Below, piece by piece: positions 16,432-24,910 of a DNA stretch of 64,000 nucleotides. Location: contig CAWALU010000017.1 of the NCBI GenBank assembly GCA_963782985.1, forward strand, positions 49,906 to 113,905. Reading direction: 5' to 3'. The notes beneath the pieces were generated by a model. It saw only the letters and a list, made by a program, of their open reading frames with translations. It searched no databases and was not told where the DNA came from. Made by a program: the position numbers and the translations under genes. This DNA comes from CAVSWT01 sp963782985 (GTDB lineage: Bacteria > Bacteroidota > Ignavibacteria > Ignavibacteriales > Ignavibacteriaceae). Each line of letters begins with the position of its first letter. Position 1 is the stretch's first letter.

Positions 16432-18807
16432 GTGAAAAATAAATTTTTACCATTATTTTTTTTGATATTAACTTTTATCAACTTATCATTTGCGCAGAAC
16501 GATGAAAGCTGGAAGTTATACGACGATACTCAAGTTGCAAGAATTGATATTACGGTTAATCCGGCGGATGTTATTTGGATGTATGAAAATGTGGAAAGCG
16601 ATTCTTTTCACTTTGCGTCTGTAAAATTTAAAAATGCTTACATAGATGAAACCATCGATTCTGTTGGATTTAGATTACGCGGAAATACTTCCAGAGACGC
16701 TCAAAAAAAATCTTTCAAATTATCTTTCGATCATTTTGTTGGCGGCAGAGAATTTTACGGCGTTGACGCTTTAAATTTAAATGGCGAGCATAACGACCCT
16801 TCAATTTCAAGATCAAAAATTTGCTGGGACTTTTTTAAGGATATTGGAATGATTTCCAGCCGCGCCTCACATGCCGTAGTTTATATTGATGGAAAATATT
16901 TCGGCGTTTATATTTCCGTTGAGCATATCGACAAAGAATTTTTAAAAAAAAATTATACAAATGCCGGCGGAAATTTGTGGAAATGTCTTTATCCCGCAGA
17001 CTTAACTTATAAAGGTTCAAATCCCAATTCATATAAATTTGTATCTGGCAATAGAAGAACTTATGAGTTAAAGACTAATGAATTGGACGATGATTACACA
17101 CAGCTCGCGCGGTTTATAAATATAATAAACAATACGCCCAGCCAAAATATTTTAGATTCGCTGCAAAAGATTTTAAACGTAAATGAGTTTTTAAAATATT
17201 TAGCGGTTGATATTTTAACTTCATCGTGGGATGATTATTGGTCGCTTCAAAATAATTATTACATTTATTATAACCCGGATGAAGACCGCTTTAGATGGAT
17301 ACCTTATGATTACGATAACACTTTAGGAATAGATTTTTTTGGAACTGATTGGTGGAGCGCTGATCCTTATAATTTTCCTAAAGTTGTAAATGGCGCGCGC
17401 CCTTTAGCGGAGAAAGTTATAAATAATTCTCAACTGCGAAACCTTTACACTCACTTTATAAATTTTTATTCTCAAAATGTTTTTAACTTATCAAAACTTG
17501 AAACCCGCATTGATAATTTAAAATCTTTAATCTTTCCTTATATTTCTGCCGATACTTTTAGAACTAAAGATTATGATTTTGATATTAATGATTTTAACAA
17601 TTCTTTCACTACTTCAAGCTATTATCATGAGCCTGCTAAAAAGGGAATTAAGCAATATATTAATGAAAGACTTGCATCAATTACTTCAATGCTTAATTAT
17701 CAAAATGCTAAACCCAATATTTATGAATTAGAATATTATCCTAAAAATCCTTCGCCGACAGATTCGATTCACTTTGTGGTTTCAGCCTTTTCAAATTTAG
17801 GTTTAAGCGAGGTCGGCATTAATTTTCAAGAGCAAGGTTCTTCATCATCAAATAAAAAATTAATGACTTACAATCCCATTATTCAAACAAAGAAGGTTGA
17901 AGAAGCAGATAGATGGATTGGAACAATTCCACCTATCGGCGCAGGTAAAAAAATGGAAGTTTGGGTTAGCGCTAAAGATAATAATTCGCAGTCGTCTGAT
18001 TTTCCGCATAATCAAAAAATTAATATTCAAACTTCAACGTCAATTACATCCGGCATTTTAATAAATGAATTTTTAGCAAAGAATGATTCGTTAAACGCCG
18101 ACCCGAACGCACAGTTTGAAGATTGGATTGAACTATACAATACAACCGGCGACACTTTAAGCTTAAGCGGTTTGTATTTAACCGACAAGCCTGACAGACT
18201 TACTAAATGGCAGTTCCCGGATTCGGTTAAAATTATGCCGCATGGATTTATACTCCTTTGGTGCGATGAAGATCAAAATCAATTAGGATTACATACAAAT
18301 TTTAAACTTAGCAACAGCGGGGAGTTCATTGCTCTAACAGCCGCTGATACGACTATTGTTTTGGATTCTCTTAGCTTTGGCGTGCAGTCTTCAAATATTT
18401 CTTTTGGAAGATATCCGGATGGAAGCGATAGCTGGTCTTTCTTAAATCCTACTCCCGCATCCAGCAATTTGATTACATCAGTAAAAGAAAAAAATAATTT
18501 GCCTGAAAAATTTTCAATCCAAAATTATCCGAATCCATTTAACCCAACCACAAAAATAAGATATGTAATCCCAGCCTCCCTAAAACCCTCCAAAGGAGGG
18601 ACTTTGATACAATTGAAAATTTATGATGTACTTGGCAATAAAGTCGCTACACTTATTAATGAGGAAAAAATCCCGGGAGAATATGAAGCTGAATTCAATG
18701 CCAATGTAGGTGCGGACAGCAATTCGCCCTTGCCAAGCGGCGTTTATTTTTATCGTCTGCAAGCTGGAGAATTTTTTCAAACAAAAAAAATGGTTCTTTT
18801 AAAATAA
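16432..18807 (+). CDS. CotH-kinase and lamin-tail domain protein with T9SS sorting tail
   Basis: 791 residues, start at a GTG eight bases after GAGG. A signal peptide (LILTFINLSFAQ) leads into a CotH-type domain at about residues 35-400: FRLRGNTSRDAQKKSFKL, YFGVYISVEHIDKEFL and FRWIPYDYDNTLG, the last supplying the metal-binding aspartates of this atypical kinase family, known from spore coat protein CotH. Residues about 540-660 are a lamin-tail (LTD) domain (INEFLAKN, DWIELYNTT, LSGLYLTD). The end is a T9SS tail (NYPNPFNPTTKIRY ... GVYFYRL ... KKMVLLK), so it should be exported and surface-anchored. A palindromic insert interrupts the tail (see 18575-18606). A surface protein kinase or adhesin role is inferred only. 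Confidence 0.87.
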   Translation: MKNKFLPLFFLILTFINLSFAQNDESWKLYDDTQVARIDITVNPADVIWMYENVESDSFHFASVKFKNAYIDETIDSVGFRLRGNTSRDAQKKSFKLSFDHFVGGREFYGVDALNLNGEHNDPSISRSKICWDFFKDIGMISSRASHAVVYIDGKYFGVYISVEHIDKEFLKKNYTNAGGNLWKCLYPADLTYKGSNPNSYKFVSGNRRTYELKTNELDDDYTQLARFINIINNTPSQNILDSLQKILNVNEFLKYLAVDILTSSWDDYWSLQNNYYIYYNPDEDRFRWIPYDYDNTLGIDFFGTDWWSADPYNFPKVVNGARPLAEKVINNSQLRNLYTHFINFYSQNVFNLSKLETRIDNLKSLIFPYISADTFRTKDYDFDINDFNNSFTTSSYYHEPAKKGIKQYINERLASITSMLNYQNAKPNIYELEYYPKNPSPTDSIHFVVSAFSNLGLSEVGINFQEQGSSSSNKKLMTYNPIIQTKKVEEADRWIGTIPPIGAGKKMEVWVSAKDNNSQSSDFPHNQKINIQTSTSITSGILINEFLAKNDSLNADPNAQFEDWIELYNTTGDTLSLSGLYLTDKPDRLTKWQFPDSVKIMPHGFILLWCDEDQNQLGLHTNFKLSNSGEFIALTAADTTIVLDSLSFGVQSSNISFGRYPDGSDSWSFLNPTPASSNLITSVKEKNNLPEKFSIQNYPNPFNPTTKIRYVIPASLKPSKGGTLIQLKIYDVLGNKVATLINEEKIPGEYEAEFNANVGADSNSPLPSGVYFYRLQAGEFFQTKKMVLLK
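18575..18606. repeat. Palindromic insert inside a T9SS sorting domain
   Basis: CCCTCC-AAA-GGAGGG hairpin (18586-18600) with flanking CTCCCT, in frame in the CotH gene. It adds about ten residues (SLKPSKGGTL) between the conserved YVIP and LKIYD strands of the sorting domain. Confidence 0.65.
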
Positions 18808-18849
18808 TTATTTTAAATATTTAAACTTGAATTAAAAATTTAAAACGAT

Positions 18850-19509
18850 ATGTCAGACTTTATCATCTACTTAAAAAAAGAAAGCAAGCGAAAAGTAAAG
18901 ATGGAAAAGCTTACCTTCTTTTTAGCCGGATTTATTTTTTTACTCGGCGTCTTTGATAATTTAAGCTTACGCACCAATGGGTTAGATAACCTGGACTATA
19001 TTTTTAACGGCGCAATGCTTCTTGCAGGCGTTATAAATATTGGATTCGGCGTTGTTTATGGAAAAATGAAAGACGATTCTAAAAAAGATTTTATAACAAG
19101 AGCGCTTTTTATTTTAACCGGCGCAATTTTAATAATTGACGGATTACATAAAATTCTATTACACTATAACGCTATGCAATATTTTTTAATAGCTCCCGGA
19201 ATTTTATACATATCTCTCGGCGTTTTTTATAAACAGCTTCAAAAAATTAGATCTGTAAAACTTAACAAGGAAGGAATTTCTTGGCGCACGTCTCCTTTTG
19301 TAAAACATTCTTTTTTATGGAACGAAATTTCTTCTCTCTATCTGGAAGAAAAACAGATGACCATTACGCTTCTAAATAAAAAAAATTACAAAATAAATTT
19401 ATCTTCAATTAAAGACGACGACCACGATGAGCTTGTAAAAAAAGTTAAGGGCTTTTCAAATCTCAGCGGCGGCAGCGAACTTACCTCCAGCCAATTATTT
19501 ATGAACTAA
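18850..19509 (+). CDS. Membrane protein of unknown function
   Basis: Up to 219 residues. Four hydrophobic segments fill the first two thirds (FFLAGFIFLLGVF, FNGAMLLAGVINIGFGVVY, ALFILTGAILIIDGL, YFLIAPGILYISLGVFY). The last third is soluble and beta-rich (VKLNKEGISWRTSPF, WNEISSLYLEEKQMTITLL), reminiscent of a PH-like domain that follows membrane helices in several uncharacterised bacterial proteins. A second ATG at 18901 (MEKLTFF) is an alternative start just before the first helix. It follows the CotH gene by 42 bases but no shared role is evident. Confidence 0.65.
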   Translation: MSDFIIYLKKESKRKVKMEKLTFFLAGFIFLLGVFDNLSLRTNGLDNLDYIFNGAMLLAGVINIGFGVVYGKMKDDSKKDFITRALFILTGAILIIDGLHKILLHYNAMQYFLIAPGILYISLGVFYKQLQKIRSVKLNKEGISWRTSPFVKHSFLWNEISSLYLEEKQMTITLLNKKNYKINLSSIKDDDHDELVKKVKGFSNLSGGSELTSSQLFMN

Positions 19510-19667
19510 AAAAAATAATTCTAATCAGAAATTCCTTTGAAATTTGAATAAATAACAACTGTTAAATATTATTTATAAAGCTTCAAAGTTTTATAATCAG
19601 AAAAAATATAAATCACCACCATATCATTTTATATTTCTAAATATTCTAACATAATCTTTCACGCCGC

Positions 19668-19697
19668 TTGACAATAAATTTAAGTCCGCTTAAATTT
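19668..19697 (+). promoter_or_regulatory. Promoter with overlapping palindromic operator before the mntR-like gene
   Basis: TTGACA (19668-19673), a 17-base spacer, and TAAATT (19691-19696) form a sigma70-type promoter 31 bases before the regulator start. A perfect inverted repeat, AAATTTAAG-TCCG-CTTAAATTT (19676-19697), covers the spacer and the -10 box. This is where a DtxR/MntR-type repressor would block transcription, so metal-dependent autoregulation of the three-gene operon is inferred. Confidence 0.7.
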
Positions 19698-19727
19698 GCC
19701 GCTATATTTCACTTAAAATAAATTTTA

Positions 19728-20381
19728 ATGCAAAATATTTCTAAAGAAGATTATCTAAGTATAATCTATAAATACAAAGATGAAAGCGGTCAGGTTAAAG
19801 CAAATATAATCGCTGAAAAAGTTCAAGTATCAAACGCCGCCGTTACAGATATGCTTAAAAAATTAGCAAAGGATAAATACATAAAATATCAGCCGTACAA
19901 GGGCATCAAACTTACTTCCAGCGGAGAAGAATATGCCAGAAATATTGTTAGGCGGCATCGAATATGGGAAGTTTTTTTGCATCAAATTGTTGGAATGCCA
20001 TGGGAAAAAGTTCACGATGAAGCGCACAATCTTGAACATTCAGCGTCCGATGATTTAATTAATAGGATGGAAGAAATGCTGAACTTTCCGGAATTTGATC
20101 CGCACGGAGATCCCATTCCTTCAAAAGACGGAATGGTCCCGCGACAAAAAAAATCAATTCCCCTTTCAATGCTTGTTAAAAATGAAAAGGGAACGGTGCT
20201 TCGGGTAAATGATTTTGACAACGAATTTTTAAAATACATTTCAAACATTGGAATAGAATTGGGAAAAGTAATTCACATTAAAAATGTTTTAGAATTTGAT
20301 CATTCCATGCTAATCGAAATAAATAAAAAACAAATTAATATTAGCGGCACAATTGCGGCAAATATTTTTGTAGATAAATAA
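19728..20381 (+). CDS. DtxR/MntR-family metal-dependent transcriptional regulator
   Basis: 217 residues. A winged helix-turn-helix occupies residues 5-65 (EDYLSIIYKY, VSNAAVTDMLKKLAKD, YKGIKLTSSGEEYA); the dimerisation and metal-binding domain follows (RRHRIWEVFLHQ, EVHDEAHNLEHSASDDLINRM style His/Glu pattern, here KVHDEAHNLEHSASD), then a C-terminal SH3/FeoA-like domain (GIELGKVIHIKNVLEFD). Members bind manganese or iron and repress metal uptake genes. The neighbours, an Nramp transporter 6 bases downstream and an MbfA-type exporter, fit that role, and a palindrome over the promoter is the probable binding site. Whether it senses Mn or Fe cannot be told from sequence. Confidence 0.92.
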   Translation: MQNISKEDYLSIIYKYKDESGQVKANIIAEKVQVSNAAVTDMLKKLAKDKYIKYQPYKGIKLTSSGEEYARNIVRRHRIWEVFLHQIVGMPWEKVHDEAHNLEHSASDDLINRMEEMLNFPEFDPHGDPIPSKDGMVPRQKKSIPLSMLVKNEKGTVLRVNDFDNEFLKYISNIGIELGKVIHIKNVLEFDHSMLIEINKKQINISGTIAANIFVDK

Positions 20382-20387
20382 ATTTTT

Positions 20388-22304
20388 ATGGATAACGGCG
20401 CTACTACTACGGACAAATCTTTATCGGAAATACATTCCACCGTAAATGTTGATCGATCTTCTAATTTCTGGAAGCGTCTTTTATATTTTACGGGTCCTGC
20501 ATTTATGGTTTCAGTCGGTTATATGGACCCCGGAAATTGGGCGACTGATTTAGCCGGCGGCGCGCAGTTTGGGTACAAATTAATTTGGGTAATTCTTCTC
20601 GCAAATTTAATGGCGATACTGTTTCAAGTTTTATCTGCAAGGCTTGGAATTGTTACTGGAAGAGATTTAGCGCAGGCTTGCCGCGATCATTATCCCAAAG
20701 CTCTAAATTATATTTTGTGGATAATTTGCGAAATTGCAATTGCCGCCTGCGACCTTGCTGAAGTATTAGGTTCTGCCGTTGGTTTGTATCTACTGTTCGG
20801 CATTCCTATAATTTGGGGTGTTGTAATTACCGCATTTGATGTGCTTGTGCTTATGCTTCTAATCCATTTCGGCGTTCGTAAAATGGAAGCATTTATTCTT
20901 GCCCTGATAGCCACAATAGGCGTTTGCTTTGGTTTCGAAATGTTTCTTTCCGGTCCTAACTTTAGCGAAATAGCAAAGGGTTTTATACCTACCGCCTTTA
21001 ACGGCGAGGCTCTGTATATTTCCCTTGGAATAATCGGCGCGACGGTAATGCCTCATAATTTATATCTTCATTCTGCATTGGTTCAATCAAGAAATATTAA
21101 AAGAACGAGTAAAGGAATTAAAGATGCAAATCAATTTAATTTAATTGATTCGGTAGTCGCTTTGAATGCAGCGTTCTTTGTTAATGCAGCAATTCTAATT
21201 TTAGCGGCGGCAGTCTTTTATACGGCGGGTCATTCGGAAGTTGCTTCTATTATTGACGCACATGCTTTGTTAGCGCCTCTTTTAGGAAATAGTTTTGCCC
21301 CCATTGCTTTTGGCGTTGCGCTTTTAGCTGCCGGACAATCTTCAACCATTACCGGAACATTTGCAGGACAAATAGTGATGGAAGGGTTTGTGGGATTAAA
21401 AATGCGCCCCTGGCTTCGCAGATTAATTACAAGATTAATCGCAATTATTCCAACTGTAATTATGATAAAAATTTCCGGCGATAGATCGGTGGATATGTTA
21501 TTAATTTTATCACAGGTAATTCTTTCAATTCAACTTCCATTTGCGCTCATTCCGCTGCTTCATTTTACTTCCAGTAAAAATAAAATGAAGGAATTTGCGT
21601 CGATGTACTTTGTTAGAATAATTGCCTGGATGGCAGCGGGGTTTATTATAGTGCTTAACTTAAAATTAGTTTATGATTTTATTAATGAAAATATTTCAAT
21701 TAGCGGCTTAACTGGAGATTTAACAAAATATTTATTAATTCCGTTTGTTGCTTTTCTTCTACTTATACTTTTATGGATAACTTTTGAACCTTATCTTAAA
21801 AAAGAAAAATTAGTTAAGTTAGAAAAAATGCTAATCAAACCATTAACAGCTGGCAGTGCAGTCATGCAAACTCAAAAAAGAACTTACAGAAAAGTAGGTA
21901 TTGCATTAGAAGGCAAGCCTGAAAGAGATGAAAAAATAATAAACGGCGCTTTGCCTTTATTAAAAACTCTTGCAGTTGATATTTATTTAATTCATTGCGT
22001 AGAATCAGTAGCCGGAAGATTTATTGGCGGTATGGTGGGTGATAAAATTGCCAATGAAATGGACGAATATTTAAGAGGATTTGTAAACAGCCTGAAAAAA
22101 GAAAATATTACTGCCAAACCGGTTATTGGGGGGGGCGAGCCCGAAGATGAAATTGCGCGAATTTGTAAAGTTGAAAATCTTGAACTGCTGATTGTCGGTA
22201 GTCATGGGCATAAAATTTTAGGCGATATAATTTATGGTTCAACTGTAAATGAAGTAAGACATCGCGTTAAAATTCCTGTATTGGCAATTCCGGTTGAAGA
22301 TTAG
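20388..22304 (+). CDS. Nramp divalent metal transporter fused to a universal stress protein domain
   Basis: 638 residues. Residues about 30-470 are an Nramp/MntH transporter with eleven or so membrane helices, including YMDPGNWATD (DPGN at 47-50) in helix 1 and ATVMPHNLYLHS (MPH at 221-223) in helix 6, the metal-binding motifs for proton-coupled Mn2+ or Fe2+ import. After a charged linker, residues about 495-638 form a UspA domain: KVGIALEGK, IYLIHCVES and the nucleotide-binding-type end VGSHGHKILGDIIYGSTV, then VKIPVLAI. Typical MntH ends near 410-450 residues, so this is a true fusion; the Usp part may gate transport by ATP or stress state (inference). It is co-transcribed with the mntR-like gene. 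Confidence 0.92.
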   Translation: MDNGATTTDKSLSEIHSTVNVDRSSNFWKRLLYFTGPAFMVSVGYMDPGNWATDLAGGAQFGYKLIWVILLANLMAILFQVLSARLGIVTGRDLAQACRDHYPKALNYILWIICEIAIAACDLAEVLGSAVGLYLLFGIPIIWGVVITAFDVLVLMLLIHFGVRKMEAFILALIATIGVCFGFEMFLSGPNFSEIAKGFIPTAFNGEALYISLGIIGATVMPHNLYLHSALVQSRNIKRTSKGIKDANQFNLIDSVVALNAAFFVNAAILILAAAVFYTAGHSEVASIIDAHALLAPLLGNSFAPIAFGVALLAAGQSSTITGTFAGQIVMEGFVGLKMRPWLRRLITRLIAIIPTVIMIKISGDRSVDMLLILSQVILSIQLPFALIPLLHFTSSKNKMKEFASMYFVRIIAWMAAGFIIVLNLKLVYDFINENISISGLTGDLTKYLLIPFVAFLLLILLWITFEPYLKKEKLVKLEKMLIKPLTAGSAVMQTQKRTYRKVGIALEGKPERDEKIINGALPLLKTLAVDIYLIHCVESVAGRFIGGMVGDKIANEMDEYLRGFVNSLKKENITAKPVIGGGEPEDEIARICKVENLELLIVGSHGHKILGDIIYGSTVNEVRHRVKIPVLAIPVED

Positions 22305-22324
22305 CCGATGTAGAATTGAGAACA

Positions 22325-22435
22325 GTTGTAGCCGCAAGTTGTAGCCGCAGGCTTTAGCTTGCGCCTTTGGTGAACCGAAAAACGCAAGCTAAATTTTTAC
22401 GCCTGTTGGTGAACGGAAAAACTCAAGCTGAATCA
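22325..22435. repeat. Intergenic palindromic repeat
   Basis: A hairpin of TTTAGCTTGCG (22353-22363) with its perfect complement CGCAAGCTAAA (22383-22393), preceded by two copies of TTGTAGCCGCA and followed by a second, degenerate half (GTTGGTGAACGGAAAAACTCAAGCT). It has the form of a REP-like dispersed element between the Nramp and MbfA genes; it could also weaken read-through. Confidence 0.7.
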
Positions 22436-22448
22436 AAAAGAAAATCTT

Positions 22449-23573
22449 ATGATTAAAAATAATTTAATAGATAAAAATACATTATCAATTTGGCAGCGTC
22501 ATTTACGCGATGAAATTGATGCAGCTTATTTGTACCGCGTACTTGCCGGATTAATTTCCGATTCTAAAAAGAAGAAAATTTATTTGCAGCTTGCCGATGT
22601 TGAAGATAAACATGTTGCTATTTGGAAAGAGCAAATTAAAAATCATAATGAAAAACTTGGCAAACTTGAACCTTCCACTAAAGCAAAATTCGTTTCCTGG
22701 TATTCTAAAAAATTTGGTCCTGTATTGCTGACAAGAATGATGTTAAAGGAAGAAGCAACAGAAGTAAAATCTTATCTCGGATTATATAATTCCAGCAAAG
22801 TAGATTCTACAAAAGCAATTGCGTTAAAATTAGCGCGCGACTCTGCCCAACATGCAAACAAGCTGATGAAAACCGATGGAGTTTCGGAAGAGCCCTGGCA
22901 CAGCAGCGAATCGGGCGGGATGCTGCGAAATGTTGTTTACGGTTTTAACGACGGCTTAACCGCAAATTTTGGTTTGATTGCCGGAATGATTGGCGCCAGC
23001 GCCGCGCCGCATATTATCTTGATGACTGGGCTGGCGGGGATGATAGCAGATTCGCTCTCGATGGGATCTTCCGGCTATCTCGCCGCCATAAGTGAAAAAG
23101 AAGTTTTTGATCATGAAAGAAGAATGGAAGCTGAAGAAATAAAGTTAATGCCTGAATTAGAAACCGAAGAGCTCGCATTAATTTATGAATCAAAAGGTAT
23201 GGAAGCGGAACAAGCTAAAAGGCTTGCCGTGGAAGCAATGAAAAATCCCGAACAAGTTTTAGAAGACAAAGTAAGAGAAGAGCTTGGTATTGTTGATCGG
23301 CCGCAAAGCCCATTTAAAGAAGGTTGGATAACCGGAACCGCCACGGCAATTGGAGCGCTAATTCCCGTATTCCCTTTTTTCTTTTTTACGGGAAGCGCAG
23401 CTATCTGGACTTCATTTGCCATTTCGATGCTGGCGCATTTTGGCGTGGGCGCTGCTCGCAGCTTTTTTACAGGAAGAGGAATATTCAAAAGCGGGTTTGA
23501 TATGTTTGTGGTTGGATTTGGAGTTGCTGCAATTGGGTACATCATTGGCGAATTAATTTTGAAATTTTTATAA
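22449..23573 (+). CDS. MbfA-type ferritin-like / VIT1 iron-manganese exporter
   Basis: 374 residues. The N-terminal 140 residues are a ferritin-like (erythrin) four-helix domain with the expected iron ligands: RDEIDAAYLYR, DVEDKHVAIW, KEEATEVKSYL and DSAQHANKL. Residues about 155-374 are a VIT1/CCC1 transporter: VYGFNDGLTANFGLIAGMIGAS, GMIADSLSMGSSGYLA, an amphipathic metal-binding stretch with repeated Glu (EAEEIKLMPELETEELALIYE), and C-terminal helices. Characterised MbfA proteins export iron under oxidative stress. Placement behind the MntR-like regulator and an importer suggests a balanced import-export unit. A repeat separates it from the Nramp gene by 144 bases, so it may have its own promoter. 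Confidence 0.9.
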   Translation: MIKNNLIDKNTLSIWQRHLRDEIDAAYLYRVLAGLISDSKKKKIYLQLADVEDKHVAIWKEQIKNHNEKLGKLEPSTKAKFVSWYSKKFGPVLLTRMMLKEEATEVKSYLGLYNSSKVDSTKAIALKLARDSAQHANKLMKTDGVSEEPWHSSESGGMLRNVVYGFNDGLTANFGLIAGMIGASAAPHIILMTGLAGMIADSLSMGSSGYLAAISEKEVFDHERRMEAEEIKLMPELETEELALIYESKGMEAEQAKRLAVEAMKNPEQVLEDKVREELGIVDRPQSPFKEGWITGTATAIGALIPVFPFFFFTGSAAIWTSFAISMLAHFGVGAARSFFTGRGIFKSGFDMFVVGFGVAAIGYIIGELILKFL

Positions 23574-23714
23574 AAATATATGGGTAATATCTTCATTGAA
23601 AGATGTAGCCAATAAAAATTATTTAGTCTTTGACGAGTTCAGAATGAAAAAGCTCTACCGCATTGTGCTTGTCGAAATATAAAGCTCATTTTTTTATTAT
23701 CTCTTGCTCAAGCA

Positions 23715-24590
23715 TCAACGCAATAAAATCATTTTTTTTGTTTGAATATAACTGCCGGCTTCCAACTTATAAAAATAAACGCCGCTAGGCAGGTTATATT
23801 TGCCGGAGTCAAAATCAACTTCATAATTCCCCGGCTGCTGCTTTTCGTTTATAACTTCGGCAACTTGGTTACCAAGGATGTCATAAACTTTTAGTTGTAC
23901 GGGCAAGGCATGTCTTATCCCTACCGTTGGAATTGTATATTTTATTTTTGTTGTAGGGTTAAATGGGTTCGGGTAATTTTGTTCGAGCTTAAAAGTTGAT
24001 ATCTGGTGTTCATCTTCAACTGAAGTTGCAATTCCATCAAGCGTAATATCATCAACAATAAAATATGCGGTGGTGTCGAATGTTGAAGTTCCTTTTGCTA
24101 TTGTTACGCTAATCTGACATGAATCGGGGATTAAACCGTTCGAATATAAAATTTGGAAAGTAAAATTTGTGTACGCGTTAACCGGAAGAAATTGATTTCC
24201 GCCAACGCCCACCCCCTGACCATTTTTAAATAACACCGCCAAAACATTTAATTTATCTCCGTTGTTTGAGAACATCTTATAATAGCCGCTTACGTTTGCA
24301 TATCTCTGAGAAATTGGAAACCCTTTCTGACCTATTTCTCCTGAAATTATGATCGGCTGTACAATTGAGCCGTTGATAACTTTTATATCTCCTCTTACAG
24401 CCCATTCTCCGCTGTGTTTGTCATTAGTTTGAGTTACTAAAAACCAATTTAAAAGAGCGGAGTTGCTTGTCCACCAGCCATCTGGCTCCCCGTTAGTCCA
24501 TTGTTCAAAACCGCTGTTAGGGACTTGGGCAAATAGCAAGGGTGTTAAAACCATAGAGAACAAGAACAGTTTGCATAAATGCTTGCACAT
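23715..24590 (-). CDS. Secreted protein with carbohydrate-binding-like domain and T9SS tail
   Basis: 291 residues. A signal peptide (LFLFSMVLTPLLFAQ) is followed by PNSGFEQWTNGEPDGWWTS, the start of a jelly-roll domain commonly seen in T9SS cargo, and about 150 beta-rich residues ending in FIVDDITLDGI. The tail is NYPNPFNPTTKIKYTIP ... LKVYDILGN ... GVYFYKLEAG ... KKMILLR. A palindromic insert lies between the IP and LKVYD strands (23897-23924), the same place as in the CotH protein. Expected to be exported across the outer membrane; binding partner unknown. Confidence 0.85.
   Translation of the reverse strand: MCKHLCKLFLFSMVLTPLLFAQVPNSGFEQWTNGEPDGWWTSNSALLNWFLVTQTNDKHSGEWAVRGDIKVINGSIVQPIIISGEIGQKGFPISQRYANVSGYYKMFSNNGDKLNVLAVLFKNGQGVGVGGNQFLPVNAYTNFTFQILYSNGLIPDSCQISVTIAKGTSTFDTTAYFIVDDITLDGIATSVEDEHQISTFKLEQNYPNPFNPTTKIKYTIPTVGIRHALPVQLKVYDILGNQVAEVINEKQQPGNYEVDFDSGKYNLPSGVYFYKLEAGSYIQTKKMILLR
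23897..23924. repeat. Degenerate palindrome inside a T9SS sorting domain
   Basis: A 28-base imperfect palindrome centred on CATG, with outer GTA/TAC, GGG/CCC and AAG/CTT pairs. Read on the minus strand it encodes VGIRHALPVQ between TIPT and LKVYD of the sorting tail. Confidence 0.6.
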
Positions 24591-24760
24591 AATATCATCT
24601 CCTTAAATCTTAAAAAAGAAAATATTTAAATTGGCGGACTTTGTTTAGGAGGAAAGTGTGGATTGAAAATATGATATAAAGGATATTAAAGCAATAGGAT
24701 TTAATGGAATTTTATTTTTAAAAGTTAATAAACCAATTGAGAGAATATATTTTTTTTAAT

Positions 24761-24812
24761 CGCTCAACAATTCAACAAATTAGCAATTCAACCATTCAAT
24801 TATTCAACAACT
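24761..24812. repeat. Degenerate short tandem repeat (CAATTCAAC-like)
   Basis: Several imperfect copies of CAACAATTCAAC / CAATTCAACCATTCAA in the 320-base gap between divergent genes. The rest of the gap (24591-24910) is plain AT-rich DNA that should hold both promoters; no clear box was picked out. Confidence 0.5.
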
Positions 24813-24910
24813 CGCATTAATTATAGAAGTTTTGGCTGTCTATCGCAGAGTTGATATATTGCATATTAACAGTTAGTTTCTAAAAAATCAAAAATAAATT
24901 TTAGGTTGTT

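Noticed and set aside
24591..24910. Search for a tRNA or small RNA in this gap and other gaps
   Set aside because: No cloverleaf-like set of stems or CCA-type end found by eye; only AT-rich DNA and the CAATTCAAC repeat.
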